In this document: positions 31,952 through 41,479 of the stretch, piece by piece
Layout of the letters: each line of letters begins with the position of its first letter
How positions within the stretch are numbered: the stretch's first letter is position 1
DNA from: Nemertoderma westbladi
Lineage: Eukaryota; Xenacoelomorpha; Nemertodermatida; Nemertodermatidae
Length of the DNA stretch: 41,479 bases
Reading direction: 5' to 3'
Assembly (NCBI GenBank): GCA_032718475.1
Contig: JAUCBJ010005053.1
Location: forward strand, 1 to 41,479
Notes under the pieces: model-generated
The model's input: only the letters and a program-made list of their open reading frames with translations
The model's database searches: none
Told to the model about the DNA's origin: nothing
Position numbers and translations under genes: made by a program

Positions 31952-32086
31952 CTCCATAGCGAAAAGTAGCGGTTGGGGCTCGAACCCGGTACCTAGGTAT
32001 CAAACTTCCGGTTATGATAAGCCTGGTGGTGAGTGTCTATGACAACTGAACTACCAGGACAGATGAATAAATTATTCGCTATGGAG
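31952..32086 (-). repeat. tRNA-like element bracketed by 12-bp inverted repeats
   Basis: On the minus strand there is an A-box-like TGGTAGTTCAGTTGTCATAGA and a good B box (GGGTTCGAGCCCC) about 80 bp later. The whole is flanked by CTCCATAGCGAA (31952-31963) and TTCGCTATGGAG (32075-32086), a perfect 12-bp inverted repeat. The A-to-B distance is too long for a standard tRNA. It is a SINE or a MITE that captured a tRNA-like core. Confidence 0.6.
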
Positions 32087-32759
32087 TGGTCTGGTTTATA
32101 GATAGGGCTGCAAGTACACGTACCGGCACTGAAGTACCTAACGAATTACTAAAATATCGTATCATACAATAGTCCAGCAGTCATAAAGCGTTGAGTTTGA
32201 GATTAATTATTGACGAATAGGCCTAATAAGTATAGGAACGAAACAACTATGGTTATGGTACGGTTAAGTCATGAACGACAAACTTAAAAGTATTTAACAC
32301 AAGGCTACAACAGTACAAGGCACAAAATCTATTGAATTAATATCACAAATTGAATTTTAAAAAGTAGAAGTACGTAAGTTAAATAATGCTTGGTATCTCA
32401 AATTAATTAAAATCGCAAATTGAATTTAAAAAATGGATTAAAATGTTGTACAGTTGTAGGCCTATGCATTAAAATATTGTCGATTTGTCGAAATTTCCCT
32501 CGTGTATACTCACACCCGGTGTATTTTTTTGTTTCTTCTACAATACAGTAGTGTTTGTCTGTGCACTAGATGTATCTCTATTGTCGTCCGATTGCTTAAA
32601 TGTGAGACTGCTTGATCGAATTTAAATTATAGGCCTATTGAAATTTAAAATATCATCTGATCATGGGGCTGTGTGGGTAAGAATACACTGCTGCACTGAG
32701 CCACTGAGCCTCAGTGACAGAGGGAGGTTAAATTTCACTAAAAAATCACCCAGAGTAAG

Positions 32760-32910
32760 GTACCGGTAGTTTCACCCCCGGTTAAAATACCCTAGTGAAT
32801 TCTAAATGCAAACTGGGGGTGAAAATACACTACCGGTAGCGAAGCGACTATTGAATTTTAACCGGGAGCGGGAGGTGAATTTTTAGGGGGGGGGGGGGGG
32901 GGGGGGGGGT
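32760..32910. repeat. Inverted repeat and poly-G near the NECAB N-terminal exon
   Basis: TACCGGTAGTTTCACCCCC (about 32760) faces a GGGGGTGAAAATACACTACCGGTA-like arm (about 32815-32838), with one 5-bp insertion. A G-run of about 24 follows at 32885. No gene is seen here. Confidence 0.6.
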
Positions 32911-33041
32911 GGAAATGGGAAATTTTCTGCAACCCGCGGTTGGTGCTGAAATCAACCAATTTATTGTTAATTCAGTAGGCCTACCTAATTAACGGTACGG
33001 TCCCAACCTGAAGCTCCTGCCTCCGTAACCGCCTCCCATAC

Positions 33042-33538
33042 CTTCCTGGTACGACCGCAGGGTTCCCGCCCTGGTTCAACTCAACAGGATGGCTAACCCG
33101 ATGCTTCCCAGTAGCCTCGAACGCATCCGAATCCAAACGATCCGAAGCGCTCTCCAATGGTTTACGCAACGCGGAAACCTGCCCAACAAGCTCACGGATG
33201 ATAAATCGTAAAACGAACTGATCGAAAGATGATGATTTCGGATATTCCTTTGCAGTTGAACACAATGCTCGAGTTATTTGATTATTTAGCAATTCTAATG
33301 AATCGAAAACTTCATGGTAGTGGCCGAGATGTTTGGAGAAGTACGTGGACAACTCTTCCGTGTCTAGGTTGTTAGTTTTGTGGGTGTCAATTTCCTTAAA
33401 AAGTTTATCCAAGTCTGAGTTGTCTAAGACGCCATCAGCAAAGAAACTTGTGAATTCTTCGAAACTTAAGGCGCCGTCGTCATTCTTATCCGCTCTACGA
33501 AAAATATCACTGAATATTGCTGGGGATGGTGACGACAT
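33042..33538 (-). CDS. NECAB-like: NECAB-like protein, N-terminal exon (EF hands)
   Basis: I chose the ATG at 33538 (MSSPSPAIFSDIFRRAD); the frame is open 11 codons further upstream. Residues 17-28 form a canonical EF-hand loop (D17, N19, D21, G22, E28). Residues 51-62 form a degenerate second loop (D51, H53, T55, E62). Between and after them are the family's FFADGVL and the NNLDTEEL...YFSKHLG stretch. A helical region with FDQFVLRFIIREL follows. This matches NECAB N-termini well. A donor AAG|GTATGG at 33042/33041 leaves phase 2 and fits the exon at 27860. Likely role: calcium-binding neuronal adaptor; partners cannot be told here. Confidence 0.85.
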
Positions 33539-33647
33539 AATCAGTAAATCAGATAATGCAGTGAAGTGCAAATTTAATATGTTAAGTTTTACTGTTTTAT
33601 GTACCGGTATCAGGTACTGTACTGGAGGAGCCGTTAAAATTACCGTA

Positions 33648-33760
33648 CTAGAATCACTATTTCCTAATCGGTTTTAAACTGGGTAGGGTACATAGCAACG
33701 CCATCAGCTGGTTTCAAAATGCCTTATTGCTGATATGGCGACAGGAAATAGTGATTCTAG
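33648..33760. repeat. 18-bp perfect inverted repeat upstream of NECAB
   Basis: CTAGAATCACTATTTCCT (33648-33665) and its exact reverse complement (33743-33760) enclose 77 bp. The outline (113 bp) fits a very small MITE with CTAG at both edges. It lies 110 bp upstream of the NECAB start codon, so in its 5' UTR or core promoter. Confidence 0.8.
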
Positions 33761-33785
33761 CTGTCTAGGGGTAAATCTTTTCGAC

Positions 33786-33962
33786 CTACGCGTAGGCCTA
33801 CGCGTAGCTACGCGTAGTTTGTAACTTCCATTCCTGTCATTTACCGGTAGGGCCAGACTTACTGCCTTTTTAACAACTACGCGTAGGTGTTTTAAAACTA
33901 CGCGTAGTTATTTTGGAACTACGCGTAGGTATTTTGAAACTACGCGTAGGTGCTACGCGTAG
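33786..33962. promoter_or_regulatory. Cluster of eight CTACGCGTAG palindromes
   Basis: Exact copies start at 33786, 33798, 33808, 33877, 33898, 33919, 33940 and 33953. Four consecutive copies are spaced 21 bp. The core ACGCGT contains two CpGs. The cluster lies 250-425 bp upstream of the NECAB start codon, so it could be a binding-site array for a dimeric factor. It might equally be a small expanded repeat. Confidence 0.6.
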
Positions 33963-34752
33963 CTGTCCTGATAACAATGATTTTTCATTTCAGGTCCGGT
34001 AGGGTTGAGTTGTTAGGCAAGTATCGGTATATGTCAGGTATCTGATTATCAGACAAGGAATAACAGAATCGGAAACTCACAGCACTGGTAATAAATAATA
34101 TTCGACTCTTTATTCACATACAAATGTACATTATGTACTGGTAGAAAGTTTTCAGAATTTTGGCGTCGTGCATTTAAATGGTCCACCTCTAGGAGGCGCT
34201 AAATATCACCTCTTCTAAGCTTATAAACTTTTGAACCACTTTACTAGAAAGACTCATCACTTCATTGCTTTACTAGAAAGGCATTTCCTAAAGGAAATGC
34301 AACCAGGAAAATTAAACAAAGGGCCACAATTTGGTTTGTCGCTTAGCCTAGTTTAGTAGCATTTGCCAATAAATAACTTATAAGTTGCTAAGGAAAATTA
34401 AACAAAGGGCCACAATTTGGTGTGTTGCTTAGCCTAGTTTAGTAGCATTTGCCGCCACATAGACTTACCGTATTTTAGTAATTTAGTATTTTGTATTACT
34501 GTATGTGCATTTGTATTCATCTTCACTGCGTAGATAGAGACAGCGGTGGAATTCCATTGTCTTTATATGTGAACATGGAGGGTAGTACCCTTATGTATCA
34601 CATAGGAGCGGGATTGTGTGTACAGTAGGAATGGAATTCCAATTGGAACCCACAAGTGAGACAATTTTCAAAAATTATTAGACAAATCCATTTGGTTGGA
34701 TTTAAATTTAAGAAAAATGATTTTCCAGTGAATGCGAATTCTAGAATACAGC
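33963..34752. other. Intergenic, with an 86-bp duplication and a hairpin
   Basis: AGGAAAATTAAACAAAGGGC and about 50 following bases occur at 34305 and again at 34391 with few changes. A perfect hairpin GCATTTCC-TAAA-GGAAATGC lies at 34281-34300. No gene is seen. Confidence 0.6.
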
Positions 34753-34760
34753 TATATAAA
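34753..34760 (+). promoter_or_regulatory. TATA box of the zinc-knuckle unit
   Basis: TATATAAA, about 30 bp before a GGACAAGAGC stretch that could be the start site. A splice donor follows at 34931. Confidence 0.45.
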
Positions 34761-34930
34761 AATTAAAATTGGGAAGGACAAGAGCGGATGGAAGGCTTGC
34801 GAGCCGACCGATAAATTTTTTGGAAAAGAAAATCGGCCTTGTTCTACATAGTCGTGTCTACTATTATTTATACCAAATTAATTCTCGACTGCACTATTTT
34901 CTTTGGGATAGTAGTTTGGGAAATTAAAAG

Positions 34931-35125
34931 GTGAGTATTTTAGACTCGCGGCTAGTTTACCCGGAATTCGCTTTTTATTGGCACATATTTTGGATTAGGA
35001 GCCAGTGCGAAATCACGGGAAACCCGAAGTCATTAGGCAAATGGGTAGGGGTTTTAGAGCAAAGTTGAGCTAAAAGCCGACAAACTCTAAGTCTCTTCAC
35101 ATCTAACCTCTATTTTCTGCTGCAG
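34931..35125 (+). other. Predicted 195-bp intron in the zinc-knuckle unit
   Basis: The donor AAG|GTGAGT (34931) is near-consensus. The acceptor is a pyrimidine-rich CTCTATTTTCTGCTGCAG ending at 35125, with a branch-like TCTAAC at 35102-35107. The sequence after the acceptor leads within 35 bases to the ATG at 35160. The upstream exon contains one tiny frame (ATG at 34788, 8 codons) overlapping the first hairpin copy. Confidence 0.6.
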
Positions 35126-35159
35126 AAACTTAACGATATGTAACCATATATACGCGTAT

Positions 35160-37195
35160 ATGATGGTGGAGAAGATTTATAAGGAGATACATCAGGGATT
35201 TTCGCAGGAGCAGGAGCACCAGGCACCATTTAATCGTTATGGAGCCAAAATCTTTAACGTGTTTGGAGTGGAGAGTATGGCTAAGAGTACAGCCAAGCTC
35301 GCTAAATCCAACATACACGGACGTATACGGTGAGGGAGATACCCCCGGCGTAAACGAGTTCGAGTCACAGTTGAAGTGGTGAGGTTGCATGTACTGGGCG
35401 ATTACCTCACCTCCACGAATAATCTTGCAATACTATTTGGCGATAGAATCTTCGGTGAAGGTTTGCTTCATCGCCGATGTAGTGTCTAGGACTCTAAAGC
35501 GACCCGTTATGTCTCGGTGAAGGACATACCATTTACGACGGAGGAAGGATGCATACTGATGTATTCCGCCGATTTCTCCAACCCTTTTATAACACCGATG
35601 CGCACTGCGAAGTTTTCACGCGAGCGGGACTTAGCATTTTCAGGGACGTTTATCTCACTCACTCGGGAAGCCTAGTCGACAGACCATCGATGTTGACGTT
35701 AGTACCCTACAACAGGGAACGCCACGCGGAATTCAAAGGCCCGGAAGGATCCTGGAAGGCTCGCAAGCCTACCGCCCATCATGACGATGTGGATCCGACC
35801 GAGTCCACGATAATAGACGAACCGTTGCGGCAACTCATAGAAATAGAAGAGAACCTTCCGAGGAAGATGCGAACTGAGATACGCGAGTTAGAGAAAAGCG
35901 ATGCCATGGTTTGTGTACAACCTACGGAGACGAACATACCGACTGACCCGGATGATGAGAATTATCATGTGGACGGTAGCGCTCGCCCCATCGGAGATCT
36001 CATCTATGAGCGAGTTTGGTATCCTGCCAACACCATTTGTGGCAGATGCGGGGCAACTGGCCACCATGCAAAGAAATGCGGAGTGAAACACATATCTCTA
36101 CCAGACTTAGTGTGCAACTGGTGTGGGGATCAACGTTCACACACTTTCTACACTTGTAGGCGTTTCGTGGTGCAGTGTACGTATTGCAATATTAAAGGTC
36201 ATAGGGCCTCAGAGTGCCAACTTAGGGACGTTCCCTATGAGCATATATCAGTTAAAAGCGTTAGACAGCTATTCGACCATTGGGAGAATCTAGCAGACAA
36301 GCATGTGTCGACACAGCGACGCCATTTCCCCATGAGAGCGCATTTGCGATTTTTGGCCATAAACCCTCTCATAATGTCGAAAGAAAGATACATATCAGCT
36401 ATGCCTCAATACGATGAACTTTTGGAGGTGCTAGATATATTGCCGTTGGATAGCGGATTTAAAGTTGTTAGGGACTACTTTCTACAGGTACACCCCGACA
36501 ATACGAACACATGGAACTTTCAGACTGTGGTGAATAAGATTACCATCGGAGAATTCGACAAACTGCGAGTCGAACAGCGGAATCGAGGAGCCTGGCATTC
36601 GATAGCTTGGGCATACCGGAGCACATTTTATCACAAACGTGTACCCTCGTGTATTCTAGATGAGGCGGACGTTTTGCGTGAGACTGGCTTCAGAGCCACA
36701 CCATTGGCCGAAAAGACGCGTCACCCACAGGAAGATCCGCAACTTCGTATACTCAGAGCCCAGAAAGCCGGACAGGAAATAAAAAAGGTAGTAAATGTCG
36801 CCGAGAGGACGACATCGAAGTCACAAATCCGGATGACTCGGGGCACGGTTTCCCTTCCTAGAGAACCACGCGGAGGGACAGGATATGCTTTACCAGAACC
36901 TATGAGAATTCAGACGACGTCGGAGAGCGAGGTGTCAGCCGACGGAATGGTCCCACCCCTTAGACTTCCTCCTAGCATTGTAGAGACTCGGTCCGATGCT
37001 ACGAAATGAATGATTGGAATCGGACGAGGATTTAGAGGACTGAGCGCACGCCGGATGTGTGAGACTCCCGTCATCCCCTTTCCTAGTGTTTTAGAACCAC
37101 CGACAGCTCAACGCCGAAGTCCGAGTCCAGTTCGATCCCGACCACCACCCAATCGTTTTAGAGGGCGTGGACGAGCCCGTTCGACAAAGGATTAG
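35160..37195 (+). pseudogene. Gag/ORF1-like zinc-knuckle protein, broken
   Basis: A protein-like frame starts at ATG 35160 and continues past a TGA (35331) and a TAG (about 35487) as far as VSVKDIPFTTEE. It then shifts to the frame open from 35498 to 37009. That 486-codon stretch has three zinc knuckles: residues 164-177 (C-x2-C-x4-H-x4-C), 189-203 (C-x2-C-x5-H-x4-C) and 210-223 (C-x2-C-x4-H-x4-C), counted from 35549. After TGA 37007-37009 the same frame runs on to 37195 with an Arg/Pro/Ser-rich RGG-like tail. The layout (RRM-like part, knuckles, basic tail) resembles retroelement gag/ORF1 proteins. No polymerase is nearby. A domesticated gene that has since decayed is an alternative. Confidence 0.6.
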
Positions 37196-37944
37196 GAGAG
37201 CGAGATGAAGGAAGGAAGGCTTGCGAGCCTACCGATTGGATATTATATTGGATATTATATTTAGATATTTATATTTGGATATTATATTTAGATATTTATA
37301 TTTGGATATTATATTGGATATTGTGTTTGGATGTTGGGTTTGGAGGAGCGAGGTAGAGAAGGAAGGCTTGCGAGCCTACCGTTAGCAATCAGTGCTCAGG
37401 AGAAGATATCCAGACCAGTAGGACAAACTTTTAAGCTCGTCAGGAGGACACTTTAAGACTTATTTGGAAATTATTAGCGCATTATGTTTGTTTATATTGG
37501 ACTGATTTAATTTGGAAAATTTATTATGTATATTTGTAATATATAAAAGATTGTTCTAATTTGTTTAATTTGTTCATTTTGATAACCGAAAGCTCTTTTT
37601 TTTGTATTTTATGCACTAAAGTTAATTGGTAAATTTGTATTTTGTAAGTATGATAGAATGTATTTACGCTGTATCTGCAATAATATGTATGCAATAATTA
37701 GATAGTGATTATTTTATATTTTAGGCCCCACCATTAGCCCGAAGAGATATTTTGTAAATAGTTTGTATTTCGATTGGTGAAAACAGTCTTACTTACTGTT
37801 TTCATGGAGCGGTGATGGAATATTTCACTATAAGGTAGCATTTGTAGCTTAACGTAAAAACTTTCTAAAATCCGACACATTTTGATTAAATTACAGTAAT
37901 GTAATATGCCTATTCATATTGGTACACATAAACCCATAGGTAAT
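37196..37944 (+). other. 3' region of the zinc-knuckle unit, AT-rich
   Basis: About five copies of GGATATTATATTTAGATATT-like repeats (37237-37325), then AT-rich DNA. No AATAAA-plus-poly-A end could be fixed. Confidence 0.45.
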
Positions 37945-38035
37945 TCTATTGGCGCAGTGGTCAGATGGCGTTGGTTGGTAAGGCGTTGGTTACATTATGT
38001 TAGGTTACGAGTTCGAATCCCGGTCGGGAATTTGC
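37945..38035 (+). repeat. tRNA-like sequence, probably a SINE or tRNA pseudogene
   Basis: An A box TTGGCGCAGTGGTCAGATGG (37949-37968) and a B box GAGTTCGAATCCC (about 38009-38021). The middle contains a duplicated GGCGTTGGTT, which makes it too long and prevents a clean anticodon arm. The T-stem pairs poorly. Confidence 0.55.
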
Positions 38036-38096
38036 ATTTTTGGGCTATTTTATTTCGCTTTGATTAAATTAGATAAGCCAATGAGGTGCGTACAAC

Positions 38097-38400
38097 ATGT
38101 ACAACGATGAGCTGGGCCAATCATAGGGCATAGAACATCTTATTGCTCCAATGTGAGGCCATGGAATGCTCTGGAAGGTTCTAGCGGATTCTATGTCCCA
38201 GATTTGCTATATAAGGGCCGGTTTGCCCTCGGTTATCACCATTCACTTACTAATGTTAACTAGTTATCACACTTAAACTTAGAATTATGTAAATTTGGTA
38301 AATAAATCTTTTGTAAATTACGTAAATATACTGTAAACTTTGAACATGTATATTTCTATTTGCCCACCACTGGGACAGCCAAGCATTTGGAAGATGGCAG
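38097..38400 (+). mobile_element. Possible solo LTR or promoter-bearing repeat
   Basis: A CCAAT box (38117), TATATAAG (38208-38215) and AATAAA (38301-38306) occur in LTR order and spacing. The following CATTTGGAAGATGGCAGCC is the sort of sequence seen at LTR/primer-binding-site borders. The left edge and a target duplication were not found and no gag or pol follows, so this may be an ordinary promoter. Confidence 0.3.
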
Positions 38401-40280
38401 CCTAGACCGTCAGGCCGTCAGCAATGCAGGGAAGATGTCCACAACACGCTAGCGCCCACATTAGATTTGCCCGCGCACCCCCTTCGCCCCTTCGAAATAC
38501 TCCACCTTGCTATGCAGCGCCCGATTCAGAGGAAGGTAAGACTTTGTTTGACGCCCTTGCCCGCCGTAAGACCTATAGATCAGGGTAAGCGTGACGAATT
38601 TAGGATCAAATAGCTAGATTCAGACAGGAACCTGTACTACAAGTCCCCGGATGGATTAACCTGTGTTCCCTACAGGTGTGAACCATTGCTGTTCGTCAGT
38701 ACGCAAGTACATATTAGGTACAGACAGCATACGTTCCATAATTTAGTGACTTGCGATACTGACAGTTCGGTACCGGTTTCATTATGTAGTTTATTCATTT
38801 AGTACCCCCCCCCCCCCCCCCCCCTGCCTGAACCTAAGTTATTTGATCCGACAAGGAGTATTTCTGCTACCGGCACTCGCTTGGCATAGGGAGGTTTATT
38901 AATATCCTACCGCGCCTTGCCACGTACTGATAGGTATTGCTGCTAACCACCGCGGCAACAAAATTCTAGAATCAAATTGTATACCAGATCAGCTAATGTA
39001 CGGTAGCAATTAACCCCTATTTATTATCTTACAACCAGAATCTGGTATTTGTGCCGATCACGGGTGTAGTTACTAACACCATAATTGCCCTGTTGAGTTG
39101 TGGATAGGAAGGAGAGAGCTTTGATGTCATTTGTAAGTATAAAGTTCTACAGAGCGCGACTAGCTTATTTTCGTAGCTAGCGCACGGTATTGTTTCAGTC
39201 AGTAAATCACTAAAACCTAGTACAATGGAGTACACCAAAATTGTTTTATTTGTAACACACCCACACACACACGCCCTAAAACATATGTACCCTTAGAGCT
39301 CTACTAGTTGTAGCTTACTTTTCATTACTTTCAGGCAGAATCTGTTTGTAATTTACTATTCGTAGTTTGTGAATTTAGGATCTGATATTTACTGTAGTTA
39401 AGACAAGGAAGGAGTATTTACTTATTAGACTGTTGTTTGTCTGAGCAGCAGTATTGTTACATTAGGTACGACCCCCTTTAGACTGATTTAGTACAGGTCA
39501 GTATTGTTACGCTAGTCTGTTAATCCACTAGCTCTCATATAAACCATATAAATCACACCGCGGCAAGTTACGGTATTTAGGTCCGTTAGCGATAGTTAGG
39601 ATTCGCTGCGCGGGGATTGTTTTCCCGTGAGTTTGGTCTGTAACCGTAACTGTACATCTGCCTCACCGGTTAGAGGAAGGCATCCTTTTGTCTAGTTCGT
39701 CGGGCATTTGACTCGCTCACGTACTTAGAATAGACACCAGGCTCTGATCCTCGCCAGTAGTTGTTCGCGTATTTGTATCTGTTTGTTTAGACACCCTGGA
39801 CTGGGATTTGTTGTCAGATACTGTACGAGCCCGTATACACTACTAGATCTTACGGTAAGATACATCGTTACTAGGATCCGGTAAGCGGTATACTACTGGA
39901 CTTTTCACTGATGTAGTATTATTGTATTATATATATCTTGTTATTGCTATGGAAGAGAATATATTGGAAGGGTTTTAATTCATTCATTTCTTCGTTTCAC
40001 TTATTTGCACCGTCAACGACCGGCGCTTACAATAAATATTATAGAAGAAGTGCTAGCTATCAATTATTTTGATAAATATTTTTGTTCTAGAAAACATTTT
40101 TTAGTTCTAGGTCACATTTTTAATTTTTTAAAATAGCTTGTATTTTATACTTCTTTTTATAAATGTTATAGAACACGTGTAAGCTACCAATGTTGAAAAA
40201 TATTTTTGTTCTAGAACACATTTTTTTGTACTAGAATATTTTTAGGAAAAAATTATCATACAACCCTTATTAAAAAAAAT
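38401..40280. other. Unassigned, with poly-C and CA microsatellites
   Basis: A C-run of about 20 at 38805, and an ACACACCCACACACACAC stretch near 39257. Sequence complexity is normal, but I see no convincing frame or RNA gene in 1.9 kb. Confidence 0.45.
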
Positions 40281-40289
40281 TGTTACTAT

Positions 40290-40800
40290 CGATATTTTTA
40301 CTCTCTGATAGTTTTCAACACTCAATATTTTTACTCATGATATTTTCCAACACTCGATATTTTTACTCTCAATATTTTCCAACACTCGATATTTTTACTC
40401 TCGATATTTTTCAACACTCGATATTTTTACTCTCGATATTTTTCAACACTCGATATTTTTACTCTCGATATTTTTCAACACTCGATATTTTTACTCTCGC
40501 TATTTTTCAACACTCGATATTTTTACTCACGATATTTTTCAACACTCGATATTTTTACTCTCGACATTTTTCAACAATCGATATTTTTCAACACTCGATA
40601 TTTTTACTCACGATATTTTTCAACACTCGATATTTTTACTCTCGACATTATTCAACACTCGATATTATTACTCTCAATATTTTTACACTCTATATTTTTA
40701 GTGTCGATATTTTTTGAACTCTCACTATTATCGTTATTTTTCAACACTCAATATTTTTACTCGCGTTACTTTTACTCTCGATATTTTTCAGATCTCGATA
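40290..40800. repeat. 32-bp AT-rich tandem repeat, about 15 copies
   Basis: The unit is CAACACTCGATATTTT followed by TACTCTCGATATTTTT, itself a diverged double of a 16-mer ACTCGATATTTTT. Outer copies are degenerate. A plus-strand frame with Phe/Ile/Tyr-rich repeats (40280-40717) is a by-product of the composition. Confidence 0.9.
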
Positions 40801-41479
40801 ATTTTCAATATAACCATTTTTTTATGCTCAACACGGTTACCGTATTACAATTTGATAGATTGCACAACACTTGTTCCTTGCTTTGTTTGGCTGCCAGGCC
40901 ATATTGCTATACCTTGACTTTGCTAGGTAGTAGTCCCCTTTAGGGGAGGGTGATAATAATTGCTGCCGTTGTTATACGGATGATGGGTAATATGTCAAAA
41001 TCAGCCATCGCCATGGTAACCAGACATACACCAAGGTACAGTATATCGGAGAGTCTGCGAGACCGAACCGGGTAGGGTAGATAAGGCGCCAGCTTCTGTC
41101 GCTCTAGTTTATAATCAGTTATCAAGTTTCATAATACACAATAATATGATTCCACTGGGACTATTGAATTTCTTGACATAATTATTAGAGCATGGACGAT
41201 AATAAATGTCAAAAGACCCCACAATAATGTGCGATTGTGAGATGACCGCCGTGAAGTAGTGCGCAATGCCAATGATATTCGGCTCACTGAACTAATTGAA
41301 TTTGCCAATCGTGTGGATGCAATGCAATGTCGGAATGGTATCAAACGCTACAAATCGTTAACAATGGATACAGGCAAGGCTATATCTCACACGATGAGAG
41401 GGATTGTAGCATTGGTGAAACACTTACTATCCACCACCCATGAATACTACTAGGATCGGCATGCTGCATTGCAGCTGCA
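40801..41479. other. Right end of the window, unassigned
   Basis: A plus-strand frame at 41259-41453 (reading RLTELIEFANRVDAMQC) has ordinary composition and could be the start of a gene or transposon protein, but I recognise no family. The rest is unique-looking DNA. Confidence 0.3.

Larger units (their letters stand above)
27866..33041 (-). other. NECAB intron(s)
   Basis: About 5.2 kb between the two recognised NECAB exons. It holds the hAT deletion derivative (29305-30602), a long inverted repeat (28926 and 31231) and a tRNA-like element (31952-32086). The remaining AT-rich DNA shows no clear further exon, though a small one could have been missed: vertebrate NECAB genes have many exons, while here two exons already cover most of the protein. 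Confidence 0.55.
34793..37377 (+). repeat. Four copies of a hairpin motif in the zinc-knuckle unit
   Basis: AGGCT-TGCG-AGCCT occurs at 34793 (last base G), 37217 and 37364. The copy at 35757, inside the coding part, is AGGCT-CGCA-AGCCT. Flanks GGA...ACCG are shared too. The coding copy has exactly the inverted loop. Confidence 0.8.

Noticed and set aside
40280-40717. Phe/Tyr-rich repeat protein
   Set aside because: By-product of the AT-rich 32-bp tandem repeat.

Overview
The window is animal nuclear DNA. It is AT-rich, has GT-AG introns, and is packed with eukaryotic transposons and tandem repeats. The short palindromes TAGGCCTA and TACCGGTA recur in unique DNA, a habit I associate with aquatic invertebrate genomes, but I cannot name the species. 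Two cellular genes are supported, both on the minus strand. One is a NECAB-type EF-hand/ABM-domain protein (N-terminal exon 33538-33042, C-terminal exon 27865-27407). The other is a secreted beta/gamma-crystallin-like first exon (15427-15195). Nearly everything else is mobile or repetitive.

Layout. 1-1390: a tRNA-like sequence, a LINE reverse-transcriptase fragment, a 30-nt poly-C tract, a LINE tail and a Helitron-like element. 1475-8905: a decayed CR1/L2-like LINE (LINE-A) on the plus strand. It has a coiled-coil plus GDSL-esterase-like ORF1 and an ORF2 with a hydrophobic N-terminal region, a 2A-like NPGP motif, an APE endonuclease and a broken RT. A 1,579-bp hAT-like element (2776-4354, 8-bp target duplication GTGTTTAC) sits inside its ORF1. 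9075-13745: a second LINE (LINE-B) on the minus strand. Its ORF1 has a SAP-like N-terminus, two minisatellites and a Ulp1/C48 protease C-terminal fragment; its ORF2 keeps the endonuclease but has lost the RT. 13746-19540: G-rich repeats, the crystallin exon, a third LINE fragment (17086-17660, minus) and unassigned AT-rich DNA.

19544-27446 is a 7.9-kb satellite of a 37-bp unit, about 213 copies, with nested higher-order repeats of 258 and 1,179 bp. Its right edge lies inside the last NECAB exon: the last 12 codons and the stop codon of the NECAB reading frame are made of satellite sequence. 27866-33041 is NECAB intron holding a hAT deletion derivative (29305-30602) and a tRNA-like element bracketed by inverted repeats. 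Just upstream of NECAB are an 18-bp perfect inverted repeat and eight copies of the palindrome CTACGCGTAG, four of them spaced exactly 21 bp.

34753-37195 looks like a formerly expressed unit (TATA box, 195-bp intron, then a gag/ORF1-like protein with three zinc knuckles) now broken by stops and a frameshift. It carries four copies of a short hairpin motif. The remainder holds a tRNA-like sequence, a possible LTR and a 32-bp AT-rich tandem repeat near the right end. The most notable observation is the NECAB/satellite junction, which raises the possibility that the satellite was seeded by the 3' end of a coding exon.
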